Origin: Roseateles oligotrophus
GTDB lineage: Bacteria; Pseudomonadota; Gammaproteobacteria; Burkholderiales; Burkholderiaceae_C
Length of the DNA stretch: 64,000 nt
Assembly (NCBI RefSeq): GCF_025717515.1
Contig: NZ_JAJIRN010000004.1
Location: forward strand, 62,001-126,000
Reading direction: 5' to 3'
In this document: positions 1 to 9,845 of the stretch, piece by piece
Layout: the number at the start of each line of letters is the position of its first letter
Position numbering within the stretch: the stretch's first letter is position 1
The notes under the pieces: generated by a model
What the model was told of the DNA's origin: nothing
What the model saw: the letters and a program-made list of their open reading frames with translations, nothing else
The model's database searches: none
Translations under genes and position numbers: made by a program

Positions 1-23
1 CTATGCGGGTGGAATTTGAAGGC

Positions 24-986
24 CTATTCGGCCTGGATACCGGCGCGTTTGATGAGCAAGGCCCATTTCTTGCGGTCAACCATCATCAATTGCTCCAAAC
101 CCTCAGGGGTCGTCGCGGATGCGCTGAAATAATGAGTTAACAGCCGGGCGCGCATTTCATCGCTGCGTACGATTCCCATCAGCAGTTGCGAGAGTGTCCG
201 GATGACCTCCGGCGGCGTCTTTGCCGGCGCCAGCAAGGCTTGCCAGGATTGCGCCTCAAAACCCGCAAAGCCCTGTTCCGCCAAGGTCGGAAACTCCGCC
301 AAGGCGGCCGAGCGCCCCAAGCTCGTCACCGCAAGTGCAGCCAATTTGCCCGCCCGCACCTGCGGCATCGCCATCGCCGGCACCATGAAGGCCGCCTGCA
401 CTTCGCCGGCCAGCAGCGCATTGACAACCTGCGGAAAGCCTTGATAGGGCACATGAGTCAGCTCGATGCCGGCGCGCGCCTTGAAGTCCTCCATGGCCAA
501 ATGGGCCGCGCTACCGTTGCCTATGCTCGCGTAATTCAGACCACCCTTGCGTGCCTTGGCCAAGCGCACAAAATCGCTGACGCTACTCACTCCCAATCGC
601 GCATCCAGCACCAGCAGATTGGGCGAGGTCGCAACCACGCCTATGGCGGCCAAGTCCCGCAAGGGCTCATAAGACAGGCGTCGGCTCAGCAGCGGCGCCA
701 CCGTCAATGGCCCTTGCGTGGTGAACAGCAAGGTGTAGCCATCGGGCGCCGCCTTGGTCACCATGCCGGTGCCAATATTGCCGCCGGCACCGGGCCGGTT
801 GTCGATCACGATCGCTTGACCCAGCGCGGCAGCCAAGGGCTCGGCAATTACACGCGCGATCAAGTCGGGCGAACTGCCGGCCGGAAAAGGCACGAGCAGC
901 TTGATGGGCCGCTGCGGCCAAGCCGCCCCAAGCAACGGCAAGCTCAAGCCCGCCAAGCCCAGACCGACAAGCTCGCGCCGCCGCAT
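24..986 (-). CDS. Bug family (TctC-like) tripartite tricarboxylate transporter solute-binding protein
   Basis: A 320-residue periplasmic solute-binding protein of the Bug/TctC family. The N-terminus starts MRRRELVG and continues with a hydrophobic stretch, which looks like a Tat or Sec signal peptide. The mature protein has the family hallmarks WPQRPIKLLVPFPAG, then DNRPGAGGNIGT and APDGYTLL, with the usual family length of about 320. These proteins bind carboxylates or other small organic acids, but the ligand cannot be read from sequence. The ATG lies 1 nt after the gpsA stop, so the two are co-transcribed. No TctA/TctB membrane components lie nearby, which is common for orphan Bug proteins in Burkholderiales. 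Confidence 0.92.
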   Translation of the reverse strand: MRRRELVGLGLAGLSLPLLGAAWPQRPIKLLVPFPAGSSPDLIARVIAEPLAAALGQAIVIDNRPGAGGNIGTGMVTKAAPDGYTLLFTTQGPLTVAPLLSRRLSYEPLRDLAAIGVVATSPNLLVLDARLGVSSVSDFVRLAKARKGGLNYASIGNGSAAHLAMEDFKARAGIELTHVPYQGFPQVVNALLAGEVQAAFMVPAMAMPQVRAGKLAALAVTSLGRSAALAEFPTLAEQGFAGFEAQSWQALLAPAKTPPEVIRTLSQLLMGIVRSDEMRARLLTHYFSASATTPEGLEQLMMVDRKKWALLIKRAGIQAE

Positions 987-987
987 C

Positions 988-2013
988 TCAGTGCTCGGAC
1001 CTGGCCTGCCGACCCATCAGCAAATCAACCGCAGCCACCGGGCTCAGCCGCCCCTCCAGCACCGCCACCACCGCCGCGGTGATGGGCATGTCGACACCCT
1101 TGAGCTGCGCCCGAGCCAACACCGTCGGCGCGCTGTAGACACCCTCGGCCACATGACCCAGATCGTGCAGAATTTTCTCCAGCGGCAAACCTTCGGCCAG
1201 CAACAGGCCGACGCGCCGATTGCGCGACAAATCGCCGGTTGCGGTCAGCACCAGGTCACCCATGCCGGACAAGCCCATAAAAGTTTCGCTGCGCGCACCC
1301 AGCGCCAACCCCAAGCGCAGCATCTCCGCCAAACCCCGCGTGATCAAGGCGGCACGGGCATTCAAGCCGGGTGCATCACCGATCACGCCGATCCGCTCGG
1401 CTCGCAGGCGCAGACCGTCGGCCGTGCCGACCGCAATCGCCATCACGTTTTTGACCGCGCCGCCGACCTCGACACCGACCGGGTCGACCGAGGTGTAGAC
1501 GCGCAGGCGCTCGCTGTGAAAAGCCGCCACAGCGGCCAGCGCCAGCTCGGCGTCCTCGCTGGCCGCGACCAGGGCAGTCGGCTGGCCCGCCGCGACCTCC
1601 TGGGCAAAGCTCGGCCCCGACAAAATGCCCGCGCGCAGGCGCGGCTGCACCTCCCGAGCAATCTCGTGCCCCAGCAGGCCGGTGCCGGCCTCAAAACCCT
1701 TGCACAGCCACAGCACCCGGGCGCCGTCAGGCAAGCCGGCCAACATGCCGCGCAACGCGGCCATCGGCGTGGCCACCACGATCAGGCCCTCATCATCTTG
1801 CGTGGCATGGGCCACGGCGGCGGCCAAATCGGCTTCAATCCGCAGCGCAGCAGGCAACACCGCCTCGGGCAAATATTGCGTGTTGCGTGCCGATGCGCGC
1901 ATCACGGCGACCGCGGCAGCATCGCGCGCCCACAGCATCACATCATGGCGCGCGCTGGCCTGTATGGCCAAGGCCGTTCCCCAGGCGCCGGCCCCCAAAA
2001 CGCTGATCTTCAT
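988..2013 (-). CDS. gpsA: NAD(P)H-dependent glycerol-3-phosphate dehydrogenase
   Basis: Reduces dihydroxyacetone phosphate to sn-glycerol-3-phosphate for phospholipid synthesis, in the cytoplasm. The Rossmann motif [12 protein letters not shown] lies at the N-terminus; [25 protein letters not shown] and the [10 protein letters not shown] substrate segment follow in the family order. I chose the ATG at 2013 (341 aa, starting MKISVLGAG). An in-frame TTG five codons upstream would be an unusual start and adds residues not typical of the family. It lies downstream of secB, grxC and the rhodanese gene in the same direction, a gene order common in Burkholderiales. Confidence 0.95.
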   Translation of the reverse strand: MKISVLGAGAWGTALAIQASARHDVMLWARDAAAVAVMRASARNTQYLPEAVLPAALRIEADLAAAVAHATQDDEGLIVVATPMAALRGMLAGLPDGARVLWLCKGFEAGTGLLGHEIAREVQPRLRAGILSGPSFAQEVAAGQPTALVAASEDAELALAAVAAFHSERLRVYTSVDPVGVEVGGAVKNVMAIAVGTADGLRLRAERIGVIGDAPGLNARAALITRGLAEMLRLGLALGARSETFMGLSGMGDLVLTATGDLSRNRRVGLLLAEGLPLEKILHDLGHVAEGVYSAPTVLARAQLKGVDMPITAAVVAVLEGRLSPVAAVDLLMGRQARSEH

Positions 2014-2086
2014 AGGCTTGCTCGACAAAAAAGTACGCGCCCCGGCTGCCTGAAGCAGCGTGGGGCGCGTTGCATGCGGGGACGAA

Positions 2087-2557
2087 TTAGTTCAGCGTTG
2101 GCGAGGCAGCGGCTTCGCGCTGCGCTTGCTGGGCTTCGAACATGGCCTGGAAGTTGACTTCCGTCAGCAGCACCGGCGGGAAACCGGCACGGGTGCAAAC
2201 GTCCGACACGATGGCGCGCAGATAAGGGTAAATCATTTGTGGGCAAACGATGCCCAAGATGCCTTCGACCTGCTCTTGCGGCACATTGCGGATCTCGAAG
2301 ATACCGGCTTGCTTGGCTTCGATCAGGAACAAGGTGCGCTCGCCGACCTTGGTGGTGACGGTGCCGGTCACGCAGACCTCGAACACGCCTTCGGCCACGG
2401 GCTCGGCCGACAAGGCCAGATTGATGTCAACCTGCGGCTGCGTCTGCTCCAACAGGATTTGGGGCGCGTTTGGCTGCTCAAGCGACAGATCCTTCAGATA
2501 CATGCGCTGAATCTGGAACACGGGGGCGTTGCTGGGGATGTTGTTCTCTTCGGACAT
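2087..2557 (-). CDS. secB: Protein-export chaperone SecB
   Basis: A 156-residue SecB, the homotetrameric cytosolic chaperone that holds preproteins unfolded and delivers them to SecA. Family segments visible are [23 protein letters not shown]-like [17 protein letters not shown]-like [25 protein letters not shown] and the [15 protein letters not shown] block. The open frame extends 19 codons further upstream, but MSEENN is the family-typical start, so I place the ATG at 2557. The C-terminus is a flexible Ala-rich tail. It lies between grxC and gpsA on the same strand. Confidence 0.96.
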   Translation of the reverse strand: MSEENNIPSNAPVFQIQRMYLKDLSLEQPNAPQILLEQTQPQVDINLALSAEPVAEGVFEVCVTGTVTTKVGERTLFLIEAKQAGIFEIRNVPQEQVEGILGIVCPQMIYPYLRAIVSDVCTRAGFPPVLLTEVNFQAMFEAQQAQREAAASPTLN

Positions 2558-2664
2558 GATTGCTTTCAAATTTGAGTGAGGCCCGGCAACTCTTGCTGAG
2601 GGCAGCGCCGGCAATTATCGCCTAGCGTTTATGACCATTCGCCGGGGGCTTCCCCCTCTTGAAA

Positions 2665-2925
2665 TTAGGACGCTTGCAACAAGGCCTGCAGGCCGCCGCG
2701 CTGGTCAAGCGCGATCAAATCATCGCAACCACCGACATGGGTGTCGCCGATGAAGATTTGCGGCACCGAGCGGCGGCCGGTCAGGGCCACCATCGCGTCT
2801 CGCTCGGCCGGATGCAGATCGATCCGCACCTCGACCAACTGCTCGACGCCGCGCTGCTTCAGCAAGGCCTTGGCCCGCACGCAATAAGGGCAGACTTGGG
2901 TGGTGTACATCTTGACGGTTTGCAT
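2665..2925 (-). CDS. grxC: Glutaredoxin 3
   Basis: An 86-residue glutaredoxin with the dithiol active site CPYC near residues 12-15 (VKMYTTQVCPYC) and the cis-proline and GSH-binding segment SVPQIFIGDTHVGGCDDL. It reduces protein and glutathione mixed disulfides using glutathione. The length is typical for GrxC. It starts 2 nt after the stop of the upstream rhodanese gene, so the two genes are translationally close and likely function together in thiol chemistry. secB follows downstream. Confidence 0.95.
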   Translation of the reverse strand: MQTVKMYTTQVCPYCVRAKALLKQRGVEQLVEVRIDLHPAERDAMVALTGRRSVPQIFIGDTHVGGCDDLIALDQRGGLQALLQAS

Positions 2926-2927
2926 GC

Positions 2928-3338
2928 TCAGGCGCTCTTCTCGACCGGCAGATTGGCTTCGCGCCAGCCATTCAGCCCGCCAGCCAGGGCCTGGGCATTT
3001 TCATAACCAAGCTTGCGCAGCGTCGCGACCGCTCGGGTCGCCCGCGCCCCGCTCTTGCACAAAACAACCAAGGGCAGGGTCTTGTTGGACGGCAAGGACT
3101 TGTGCCCTTCCAGCGCTTCCAAGGGGATATTGCGGGCACCGGCGACATGACCGGCGGCAAACTCGGCCGGCTCACAAACGTCGATGACCACCGCCTTTTC
3201 GCGATTGAGCAGGCGTACCGCCTCGGCCGGCGACAGCGCCGCTCCTTGGCTGCTGTTCACCAAAGTGGGCCACAGCAACAGGGCGCCGGACGTCAACGCG
3301 GCCAACACCAGAATCCAGTTATCGAGCAAGAATTTCAA
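2928..3338 (-). CDS. Membrane-anchored rhodanese-like protein
   Basis: A 136-residue protein with one N-terminal membrane segment (FLLDNWILVLAALTSGALLLW) and one rhodanese domain. The active-site loop CKSGARA contains the catalytic cysteine with the expected glycine and arginine, so sulfurtransferase or persulfide chemistry is possible. The typical rhodanese CDC25-like start (VIDVCEPAEFAAGHVAGARNIPL) is present. It heads the rhodanese-grxC-secB-gpsA run, a conserved Burkholderiales arrangement. A strong terminator belonging to the upstream chemoreceptor gene separates it from that gene. Confidence 0.9.
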   Translation of the reverse strand: MKFLLDNWILVLAALTSGALLLWPTLVNSSQGAALSPAEAVRLLNREKAVVIDVCEPAEFAAGHVAGARNIPLEALEGHKSLPSNKTLPLVVLCKSGARATRAVATLRKLGYENAQALAGGLNGWREANLPVEKSA

Positions 3339-3390
3339 AGGGGGCGTCCGGTTAATGAAGGAGAAAGAGGCGGAAAGGCCGTGATTATAG

Positions 3391-3420
3391 AAAAAGGCCC
3401 GCCGGTATGCCGGCGGGCCT
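3391..3420 (-). terminator. Rho-independent terminator of the chemoreceptor gene
   Basis: The stem AGGCCCGCCGG / CCGGCGGGCCT (11 bp, perfect, 4-nt loop TATG) is followed on the minus strand by a T-run (positions 3395-3391). It lies 34 nt after the chemoreceptor stop codon and before the rhodanese gene, so it ends the porin / PstS-like / chemoreceptor transcript. Confidence 0.9.
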
Positions 3421-3453
3421 CAGGAAATGACCTTGAATGTCAAGATTTGCGGT

Positions 3454-4965
3454 TCAGAGCTTGAAGGTCGCGACCGCCGTTTGCAAGGTCTGAGCCTGGC
3501 TCTCAAGGCTGCTGGCCGCCGCTGCTGCCTGCTCCACCAAAGCGGCATTCTGCTGCGTCATCTGGTCCAACTGAGTGATCGACTGATTGACCAGACCAAT
3601 GCCCTGACTCTGCTCGCCGGTGGCTGCGGTGACCTCGCCGATGATGTCCGACACCCGCTGCACGCTGGCGACGATCTCGTTCATCGTGCTGCCGGCGTTC
3701 TGCACCAAGCGGCTGCCGGTTTCAACCCGGTCAACGCTAGCGCCGATCAGAGACTTGATCTCTTTGGCCGCCTCGGCGGAACGTTGAGCCAGCGAGCGCA
3801 CCTCGCTCGCCACCACCGCAAATCCGCGCCCCTGCTCACCCGCCCGGGCGGCTTCCACCGCCGCGTTCAAGGCCAGGATATTGGTCTGAAACGCGATGCC
3901 ATCGATCACACCGATGATGTCGTTGATCTTCTTGGAGCTGGTGTTGATCTCGTCCATGGTCGTGACCACTTGGCTGACCACTTCGCCGCCCTTGCGTGCC
4001 ACCGTGGCCGCCGAACCCGCCAGCTGATTCGCCTGCGCCGCCGCTTCGGCGCTTTGACGCACGGTGTCGGTGAGGGTTTGCATATTGCTGGAGGTCTGTT
4101 CCAGCGAAGTTGCCTGCTTCTCGGTACGCATCGACAAGTCATGGTTGCCGGCCGCAATTTCTCTCGACGCCACCGACATCGAATCGGTGCCAGAGCGCAC
4201 ATTGGCGACGATGGCGGCCAGGCCTTGCGAAACATCTCGTACCGCGCCCAGCAGACTGTCATCGGCGCCCGGCGCCACCGTGATCGACTGCGACAAATCA
4301 CCGGAAGCGATCAGTCGCATCACATCGCGGGCATATTCGGGCTCACCGCCCAACTGCCGCCAGACACTGCCAATGACCAAGAAGGAGCCGAAGCCCAAGG
4401 CCACCACCACCACCAAGCCGCTGATCAAAATCGCCGCCAAGCTTGCTGAAACGCCCGCATCGGCACTCTTCAGCCCGCTGTCAAAACCTTCGCTCGCATC
4501 GCGTCTGGCCTTGGCGACATCGGCCTCAAAGACCTTCAGCGCCGCCTGCATCTTTGGAATTGCACCGGCCTGATCGCCTTGCTTGATGCCCAAAAACAAC
4601 TGCGCCGTTTCGACCGAGGCAGCAAAGTAAGCCTCAAACGACACCTTGAGCTTACTCGCCGTCTCCGCCTTGCCGTCAATGCGAGCAATCGCTTCGAGCA
4701 ATTTGCGAATATTTACGGCGCGCTCATTGGCCTCGTCGAGGCGCTTCTTCTCGCCCTCGGCCACCGCGCTTTGAATCGTCGCCCCCAATGCATCCATCTG
4801 CGCGCCCATTTGGGATGTGGCATCAACAAAGGGGTAGTGCACCTGGTCGACAGCATTGATGGCCGATGATGTGCGTGCCGAAAATACCCACACAACGGCG
4901 ATGCCGACCGCAAAAATCAATGCAGCAAACACTGGCAGAAGCCAGATTCTCGTTCTCACATTCAT
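3454..4965 (-). CDS. Methyl-accepting chemotaxis protein
   Basis: A 503-residue chemoreceptor. Membrane segment 1 ([22 protein letters not shown]) opens the protein and a ~150-residue helical periplasmic region follows (4HB type by length). Membrane segment 2 ([23 protein letters not shown]) comes next, then HAMP, then a long cytoplasmic signalling coiled coil. The hairpin tip [33 protein letters not shown] is almost invariant in receptors that contact CheA and CheW. ATG at 4965 is chosen because AGGAG sits 7 nt upstream; an in-frame start ten codons earlier lacks this. It is third in a set with a porin and a small PstS-like protein, which suggests they sense the same ligand. Confidence 0.94.
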   Translation of the reverse strand: MNVRTRIWLLPVFAALIFAVGIAVVWVFSARTSSAINAVDQVHYPFVDATSQMGAQMDALGATIQSAVAEGEKKRLDEANERAVNIRKLLEAIARIDGKAETASKLKVSFEAYFAASVETAQLFLGIKQGDQAGAIPKMQAALKVFEADVAKARRDASEGFDSGLKSADAGVSASLAAILISGLVVVVALGFGSFLVIGSVWRQLGGEPEYARDVMRLIASGDLSQSITVAPGADDSLLGAVRDVSQGLAAIVANVRSGTDSMSVASREIAAGNHDLSMRTEKQATSLEQTSSNMQTLTDTVRQSAEAAAQANQLAGSAATVARKGGEVVSQVVTTMDEINTSSKKINDIIGVIDGIAFQTNILALNAAVEAARAGEQGRGFAVVASEVRSLAQRSAEAAKEIKSLIGASVDRVETGSRLVQNAGSTMNEIVASVQRVSDIIGEVTAATGEQSQGIGLVNQSITQLDQMTQQNAALVEQAAAAASSLESQAQTLQTAVATFKL

Positions 4966-5025
4966 TCGCTTCTCCTGTATCGGTGCGCCAAGCATTGCCG
5001 GCGCACCTAGGCCCTAGGTGAAAAA

Positions 5026-5460
5026 TCAGTCTACGCTCAAGACCACCTTGACGCTGGCATCGACCGCCGATTTTTCGATATAACCGATCGCATCCGGGTT
5101 AGCGGCAACGAACTTCTTGACATCGGCGGCGGTGGCCAACTCCTTGGGCGGGGTGGCCTTGCCGGAAAATACCAAGCGCGACCAAGCCGCCTTGACCTGC
5201 GCCGCTTGCTTGCCGGTCACCTTGCTGTAGAACTGCTCACGAGCAGCGGCCGATTCGGGCAGGTCGGTCGCCAGCGCTGCGGCGCCACTGGGCAAGGCAT
5301 TGCTCTTGCCCAAGAAAATGGCACTGACTTGATCCGCCGTCATCGTGGCCGTGGGACTCTTGGCATTGACGATTACGGCCACTTGTGCCTGAGCCATGCC
5401 GGACAAAAACAGAGTCGAAGCGACCACCAGTCCACCGAAGATTTGATAGTTAATTTTCAT
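5026..5460 (-). CDS. Small periplasmic PstS-like (PBP-type) binding protein
   Basis: A 144-residue secreted protein with signal peptide MKINYQIFGGLVVASTLFLSGMAQAQ. The mature part resembles one lobe of a phosphate-type binding protein: VAVIVNAKSPTATMTADQVSAIFLGK is typical of the short PstS-like family, and the C-terminal NPDAIGYIEKSAVD matches the GxIGY end of these domains. It is far shorter than PstS (about 320 residues), so it is probably a ligand-presenting or partial PBP domain. ATG at 5460 is preceded by GGAGG. It starts 13 nt after the porin stop and is followed by the chemoreceptor gene. Confidence 0.85.
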   Translation of the reverse strand: MKINYQIFGGLVVASTLFLSGMAQAQVAVIVNAKSPTATMTADQVSAIFLGKSNALPSGAAALATDLPESAAAREQFYSKVTGKQAAQVKAAWSRLVFSGKATPPKELATAADVKKFVAANPDAIGYIEKSAVDASVKVVLSVD

Positions 5461-5473
5461 GCGATCCTCCCAC

Positions 5474-6715
5474 TCAGAACACGAAATCCACAGCCACGCT
5501 GTAGACGTTGACCGTGTTCTTGCCGGCAATAAAGGCCGCCGACGGCGAGGAGAAGAGGCCGGGGCCATCCGCCTTGATTTGCTCGTACTGTCCCTTCACC
5601 GCCACATTGCGGTAGGCATCCCAGCGCACACCCACAGCATTGGTTTTCTGCTGGTTGCTCTGCGAACGCAAAGTCCCATCCACCAAGCCCTTCAGATCTG
5701 CGGTCAAACCAGGAATCGGCACACCTGCGGGGATATTGTTGTCGACATTTCTCGACTTCTGGCTGAGGTCGGAGATCGTCACATAGGGCGTGAACTTACC
5801 CAGACGATAGCCCAGCGTTACATACCAACCGTCGGTATCGGGCACATAGGAGTCGGTCCGCCTCATGGTGTACTCGGCCATTGCCAGCCAGTTATCGCGG
5901 TCGAGCGTGACACCGAAACCGGTGAAAGTGGCCTTCTTGTCGGTCGCATCCATCTGGTTGCCGGCCGCTGCGGCGCCGGGTACCGGCACTTTTCGTAGAA
6001 TGCCGACCAATTGATTCAGCGAGGCGCTGGCCACCGTCAACTTGGCATCGACATAGCCGGCGCGCAAGGTGATACCGCCATCCAACTCCACCGAGGCGCT
6101 GAAGCCGATCATGTTGTCCATCGAGACATCAACGCCTTCGAACACTGACTTGGACTTGCCTGCGAAAACCTGCAGGTTCGCCGTTGCGGACCCCAAATTG
6201 GTTTGATAGTTGACGTCACCGCCGTCGAAGTGGCTGACCGGCACCTGTCCGTACACATCTTGCGGCGGGCGCAACCAGGTATTGGCATAGCCGACGTCGC
6301 GGAAATCCGACACCGCAAAGAAGGGCGCACCCATGCGACCCAGGCGAATCGACAAGGCCGGGCTGAACTGGGCCTTGGCAAACGCCCATTCAATCTCGGG
6401 CTTGTAGCTGCCGTCGCCATTTTGTTTGGACAGCACCTGCATGGTGGCCGAAAACATCTGATTCAGCTTGGCATTGACCTGCACGCCGAGCTTGGTGTCC
6501 ACGCCGCCGCTCCAGGACTTGGAGGCGCCTCGCGGCTGACCGGACACGACGTAAAGTGCCTCATCGGAGTTGGTGCCGACCGCCCCCGCCGTAGCAAAGC
6601 CCGAGAGCGAGAAGATCGAATCTGCTGCGGCCGGCTCTTGCGCCTGGGCCTGTGTTCCGACGCCCAAAACAGCCAGCGCCAGCGGCGACAAGCAGCCCAA
6701 AGTCAGTCTCTTCAT
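5474..6715 (-). CDS. Outer-membrane porin-like beta-barrel protein
   Basis: A 413-residue predicted outer-membrane protein with signal peptide MKRLTLGCLSPLALAVLGVGTQAQAQ. The mature sequence alternates short amphipathic strands and ends in an aromatic residue (VYSVAVDFVF), the usual C-terminal signal of barrel proteins. It resembles the porin-like proteins that accompany small PstS-like genes in proteobacteria, not the classical Burkholderiales OmpC-type porin. ATG at 6715 follows AAAGGAAAAA. It is first in a three-gene unit with the PstS-like protein and the chemoreceptor, and is divergent from gpmA. The 208-bp gap at 6716-6923 must hold both promoters. Confidence 0.82.
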   Translation of the reverse strand: MKRLTLGCLSPLALAVLGVGTQAQAQEPAAADSIFSLSGFATAGAVGTNSDEALYVVSGQPRGASKSWSGGVDTKLGVQVNAKLNQMFSATMQVLSKQNGDGSYKPEIEWAFAKAQFSPALSIRLGRMGAPFFAVSDFRDVGYANTWLRPPQDVYGQVPVSHFDGGDVNYQTNLGSATANLQVFAGKSKSVFEGVDVSMDNMIGFSASVELDGGITLRAGYVDAKLTVASASLNQLVGILRKVPVPGAAAAGNQMDATDKKATFTGFGVTLDRDNWLAMAEYTMRRTDSYVPDTDGWYVTLGYRLGKFTPYVTISDLSQKSRNVDNNIPAGVPIPGLTADLKGLVDGTLRSQSNQQKTNAVGVRWDAYRNVAVKGQYEQIKADGPGLFSSPSAAFIAGKNTVNVYSVAVDFVF

Positions 6716-6923
6716 ATTTTTTCCTTTTCTATTGTTAACCAGGCGATCACACGCATGACATGCGAAAGCCGCCCACGACATTGATCGTCATATCGACCGA
6801 ACGTAACAAGTCTGTAATCTTTCTTTCGATTCAATCGCTCGAAAAGCCGACCCAGAGTCCCAACGGCGCACCGATAGAATCCGCCACAGCCCAATTGGGC
6901 GGCCACTCTGAAGATCACATTCC

Positions 6924-7667
6924 ATGTACAAACTCGTGCTCATTCGCCATGGCGAATCGACCTGGAACCTCGAAAACCGTTTCACCGGCTGGACCGATGT
7001 AGACCTGACCCCCACCGGTGTGGAGCAGGCAAAACAGGCCGGACGCCTGCTCAAAGAGGCGGGGCTGGACTTCGACATCACCTACACCTCGATGCTCAAG
7101 CGTGCAGTTTGGACCCTTTGGCATTGTCTGGACCAAATGGATCGCACATGGTTGCCGGTTGTCCACAGTTGGCGCCTGAATGAGCGCCACTATGGTTCAC
7201 TGCAAGGTTTGAACAAGGCCGATATCGCCAAGCAATATGGCGACGAGCAGTTGCTGGTGTGGCGCCGTTCCTACGATACGCCGCCTCCGGCGATGGAACC
7301 TAGCGATGTGCGCAGCGAGCGCAGCGACATCCGCTACGCCAAGATGAACCCGCTCGACATCCCCTTGACCGAATGTCTAAAGGACACGGTCGAGCGCGTG
7401 ATGCCGTTCTGGAACGACAGCGTGGCGCCGGCCATCAAGCTCGGCAAACGCGTCGTGATCGCCGCCCATGGCAACAGCATCCGCGCCCTGGTCAAGTATC
7501 TGGACGAGATCGGTGACAACGACATCGTCGGCGTCAACATCCCCAACGGCATCCCGCTGGTCTATGAGTTGGACGCCAACCTGAAGCCGATCAAGAGCTA
7601 TTACCTGGGTGACGCGGAAGCCGCCGCGAAGGCTGCTGCGGCCGTGGCCAGCCAAGGTAAGGCCTGA
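6924..7667 (+). CDS. gpmA: 2,3-bisphosphoglycerate-dependent phosphoglycerate mutase
   Basis: A 247-residue glycolytic enzyme interconverting 3- and 2-phosphoglycerate. The catalytic histidine motif [20 protein letters not shown] is at residues 6-25; the substrate segments [24 protein letters not shown] and the second histidine motif [10 protein letters not shown] are all present. The length is typical for GpmA. It begins an independent plus-strand unit, followed 24 nt later by the hydroxypyruvate-isomerase-like gene. Confidence 0.97.
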   Translation: MYKLVLIRHGESTWNLENRFTGWTDVDLTPTGVEQAKQAGRLLKEAGLDFDITYTSMLKRAVWTLWHCLDQMDRTWLPVVHSWRLNERHYGSLQGLNKADIAKQYGDEQLLVWRRSYDTPPPAMEPSDVRSERSDIRYAKMNPLDIPLTECLKDTVERVMPFWNDSVAPAIKLGKRVVIAAHGNSIRALVKYLDEIGDNDIVGVNIPNGIPLVYELDANLKPIKSYYLGDAEAAAKAAAAVASQGKA

Positions 7668-7691
7668 GCCCAAGGCATTGCCGGGTACGCC

Positions 7692-8495
7692 GTGCCTCGC
7701 TTTGCCGCCAACCTCAGCATGCTCTACACCGAGCATGCATTTCTTGACCGCTTTAAGGCTGCCGCTGCGGACGGCTTTAAGGCGGTCGAGTTTCTTTTCC
7801 CCTACGAATACCCGCCCGCCGCCTTGGCCGATTGCCTGCTCCGCCACGGCCTGAGCCAAGCCTTGTTCAATGCCCCGCCCGGCGACTGGGCGGCCGGCGA
7901 GCGCGGCCTGGCCTGCCTGCCCGGACGGCAGGCCGAGTTCAGGGCCGGGCTGGATCGGGCGCTCGACTACGCGGCCGCGCTGAACTGTTCGCGTATCCAT
8001 GTGATGGCCGGCATTCAGCCCGAAGATGCGAGCCCAAACGCATTGCAAACCAACTACCTCGACAACCTAGCGTGGGCCGCCGAGCGAGCTCGGGCGCAAG
8101 CGGTGGACATTTGCATCGAGCCCATCAACCGGCGCGACATGCCCGGCTACTTCCTCTGCGGCCAGGCTCAGGCCCTGAAGGTGATCGAAACCATCGCAGC
8201 CCCCAATCTGCGCTTGCAGTTCGACGCCTATCACTGCCAGATCAGTGAAGGCGATGTGACGAACAAGCTCAGGCAAGCCATCACGCGAGGCGTGCTGGGC
8301 CATGTGCAGCTGGCAGGCGTACCGGATCGGCATGAGCCGGACCAAGGCGAGCTCCGCGTGGATGGTCTGTTAGGATTACTCGACGAACTGGGTTATAGCG
8401 GCTTTGTTGGCTGCGAGTACCGGCCCAGAGCCGGCACGCGCGAAGGCCTGGGTTGGCTCAAACCTTGGTTCGGCGCCGGCCAATTCAAAGGATAA
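7692..8495 (+). CDS. hyi: Hydroxypyruvate isomerase family TIM-barrel protein
   Basis: A 267-residue xylose-isomerase-like TIM barrel of the Hyi/OtnI family. N-terminal [37 protein letters not shown] is family-typical. Metal and substrate ligands are visible in [25 protein letters not shown] and [12 protein letters not shown]. Known members isomerise hydroxypyruvate to tartronate semialdehyde, or 2-oxotetronates. The start is GTG at 7692. Its position after gpmA is a common genomic link; no glyoxylate carboligase gene is seen here, so the exact substrate is uncertain. The stop lies 2 nt before the next gene. Confidence 0.85.
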   Translation: MPRFAANLSMLYTEHAFLDRFKAAAADGFKAVEFLFPYEYPPAALADCLLRHGLSQALFNAPPGDWAAGERGLACLPGRQAEFRAGLDRALDYAAALNCSRIHVMAGIQPEDASPNALQTNYLDNLAWAAERARAQAVDICIEPINRRDMPGYFLCGQAQALKVIETIAAPNLRLQFDAYHCQISEGDVTNKLRQAITRGVLGHVQLAGVPDRHEPDQGELRVDGLLGLLDELGYSGFVGCEYRPRAGTREGLGWLKPWFGAGQFKG

Positions 8496-8497
8496 CA

Positions 8498-9739
8498 ATG
8501 CAGACCCAGGCCAAGGAAATTCGCAGCAGCGTGACGCTCTACACCGTGATGCTGAGCCTCGCTATCGCGCTGAGCGCCTGCGGCGGCGGGGGTACGGCAG
8601 CCAGCGCTGATCCCTTACCGCCGCCAATCGCACAAGGCGGCAAGCTCGTCGGCAGCGTCGCCCGCACCGGCGTGGCCGGCACCTGGGGATACACCGGGCC
8701 CGACGGCAATCGCTACGCCATCATGGGCACGGCCAAGGGCGTGCTGGTGCTGGACCTGCGCGACCCGACGCAACCCCGTGTCGTCGATGAGGTCGACGGC
8801 CCGACCGACACTAGGCATCCCGGCATCTACTGGCGCGAGATGCGCGTCTATGGTTCGCATGCCTACATCGTCTCCGAGCACAGCAATGTGCGCGGCGGCA
8901 TCATGATTTTGGATCTAGGCGGCCTGCCTGCCTCGGTGCGCTACGTCAAGAGCGTCACGCCGCACGACGGCGAACTCGCGGCCCACACCGTCGACATCGA
9001 CAGCGCCCGTGGTCTGCTCTATTTGCAGCGCGAGACCAACCTCGCCGCACCGACGGGAACTGACCCCGCGGATGCTGGCGCCATGCGCCGGGCTTTGTCG
9101 GCGGCCGCCAAACCCAGCCACCCGGTCGGCGATGTCGGCCATGGGTCGGTCGAAATCTGGGACATCAAGACCGACCCCGAAAATCCGCGCTACATCAGCA
9201 CCTTCAACCAGGGTCACAGCATCCATGACATGACGGCCGTGGGTGACTACTGTTACGTCGCCGAGGGCAACGAGAGCAGCTTTTCGGCCTGGAACGTGAA
9301 GGACCCGCAAAACCCCAAGCTGATGGTGCGCTGGACGGTCGGGGCCGGTCATTTCGCCCACAATATCTGGCCCAGTGGCGACGGCAGCATCGTGGTCACC
9401 ACCGAGGAACTTCCGAACGGCTTGCCTGCGCGGGTCTGGCGACTCAATGGCAATGCCCAGCCAACACCAGTTTCCAGCTTTCAGGTCGGCGATGCCACCC
9501 CGCATAACGTCATCATGGAAGGCAATATGGCCTATCTGAGTCACTACACCGCCGGCGCTGCGGTTTTTGACCTCAATGACCCCGCGGCCCCCAGACAAAC
9601 GCTGCATGTGGACACCAACCCCAATAGCGGGCCGGGCCTGATTGGCTGCTGGGGCGTCTACAAATTTCCGGGCCAACCCTGGATGATCTGCAGCGACATC
9701 AATGAGGGTTTCAAGCTGATTCAAATCGGCACGCCTTGA
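8498..9739 (+). CDS. LVIVD-repeat lipoprotein
   Basis: A 413-residue predicted lipoprotein. The N-terminus has a lipobox (IALSAC, Cys28) followed by a Gly-rich linker. The body has repeated segments of the LVIVD type (GVLVLDLRDPTQPRVVDEV, GIMILDLGGLP, VEIWDIKTDPENPRYI, FSAWNVKDPQNPKLM, AAVFDLNDPAAPRQT), consistent with a beta-propeller of the choice-of-anchor-B / LVIVD group. It starts 2 nt after hyi, so it is probably co-transcribed, but a link in function is not apparent. I chose ATG at 8498; an in-frame ATG 15 codons upstream lies inside hyi. No catalytic site is recognised. Confidence 0.8.
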   Translation: MQTQAKEIRSSVTLYTVMLSLAIALSACGGGGTAASADPLPPPIAQGGKLVGSVARTGVAGTWGYTGPDGNRYAIMGTAKGVLVLDLRDPTQPRVVDEVDGPTDTRHPGIYWREMRVYGSHAYIVSEHSNVRGGIMILDLGGLPASVRYVKSVTPHDGELAAHTVDIDSARGLLYLQRETNLAAPTGTDPADAGAMRRALSAAAKPSHPVGDVGHGSVEIWDIKTDPENPRYISTFNQGHSIHDMTAVGDYCYVAEGNESSFSAWNVKDPQNPKLMVRWTVGAGHFAHNIWPSGDGSIVVTTEELPNGLPARVWRLNGNAQPTPVSSFQVGDATPHNVIMEGNMAYLSHYTAGAAVFDLNDPAAPRQTLHVDTNPNSGPGLIGCWGVYKFPGQPWMICSDINEGFKLIQIGTP

Positions 9740-9845
9740 AACAAGGCCGGCACTTCAACTCAAAGGCTGGGAACTCTTAGCTTCGCTGAAACGTCCTGTT
9801 GTAGCGAGCGGCCGTCAGGCTAGGCGGACGCACCGTAAAAAGTTC

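Noticed and set aside
901-2157. 418-residue plus-strand open frame opposite gpsA
   Set aside because: It is the complementary-strand artefact of a GC-rich gene; gpsA has clear motifs.
5004-5020. 7-bp hairpin CACCTAG-GCC-CTAGGTG between the PstS-like and chemoreceptor genes
   Set aside because: On the minus strand the T-run comes before, not after, the stem, and the spacing suggests read-through. Not called as a terminator.
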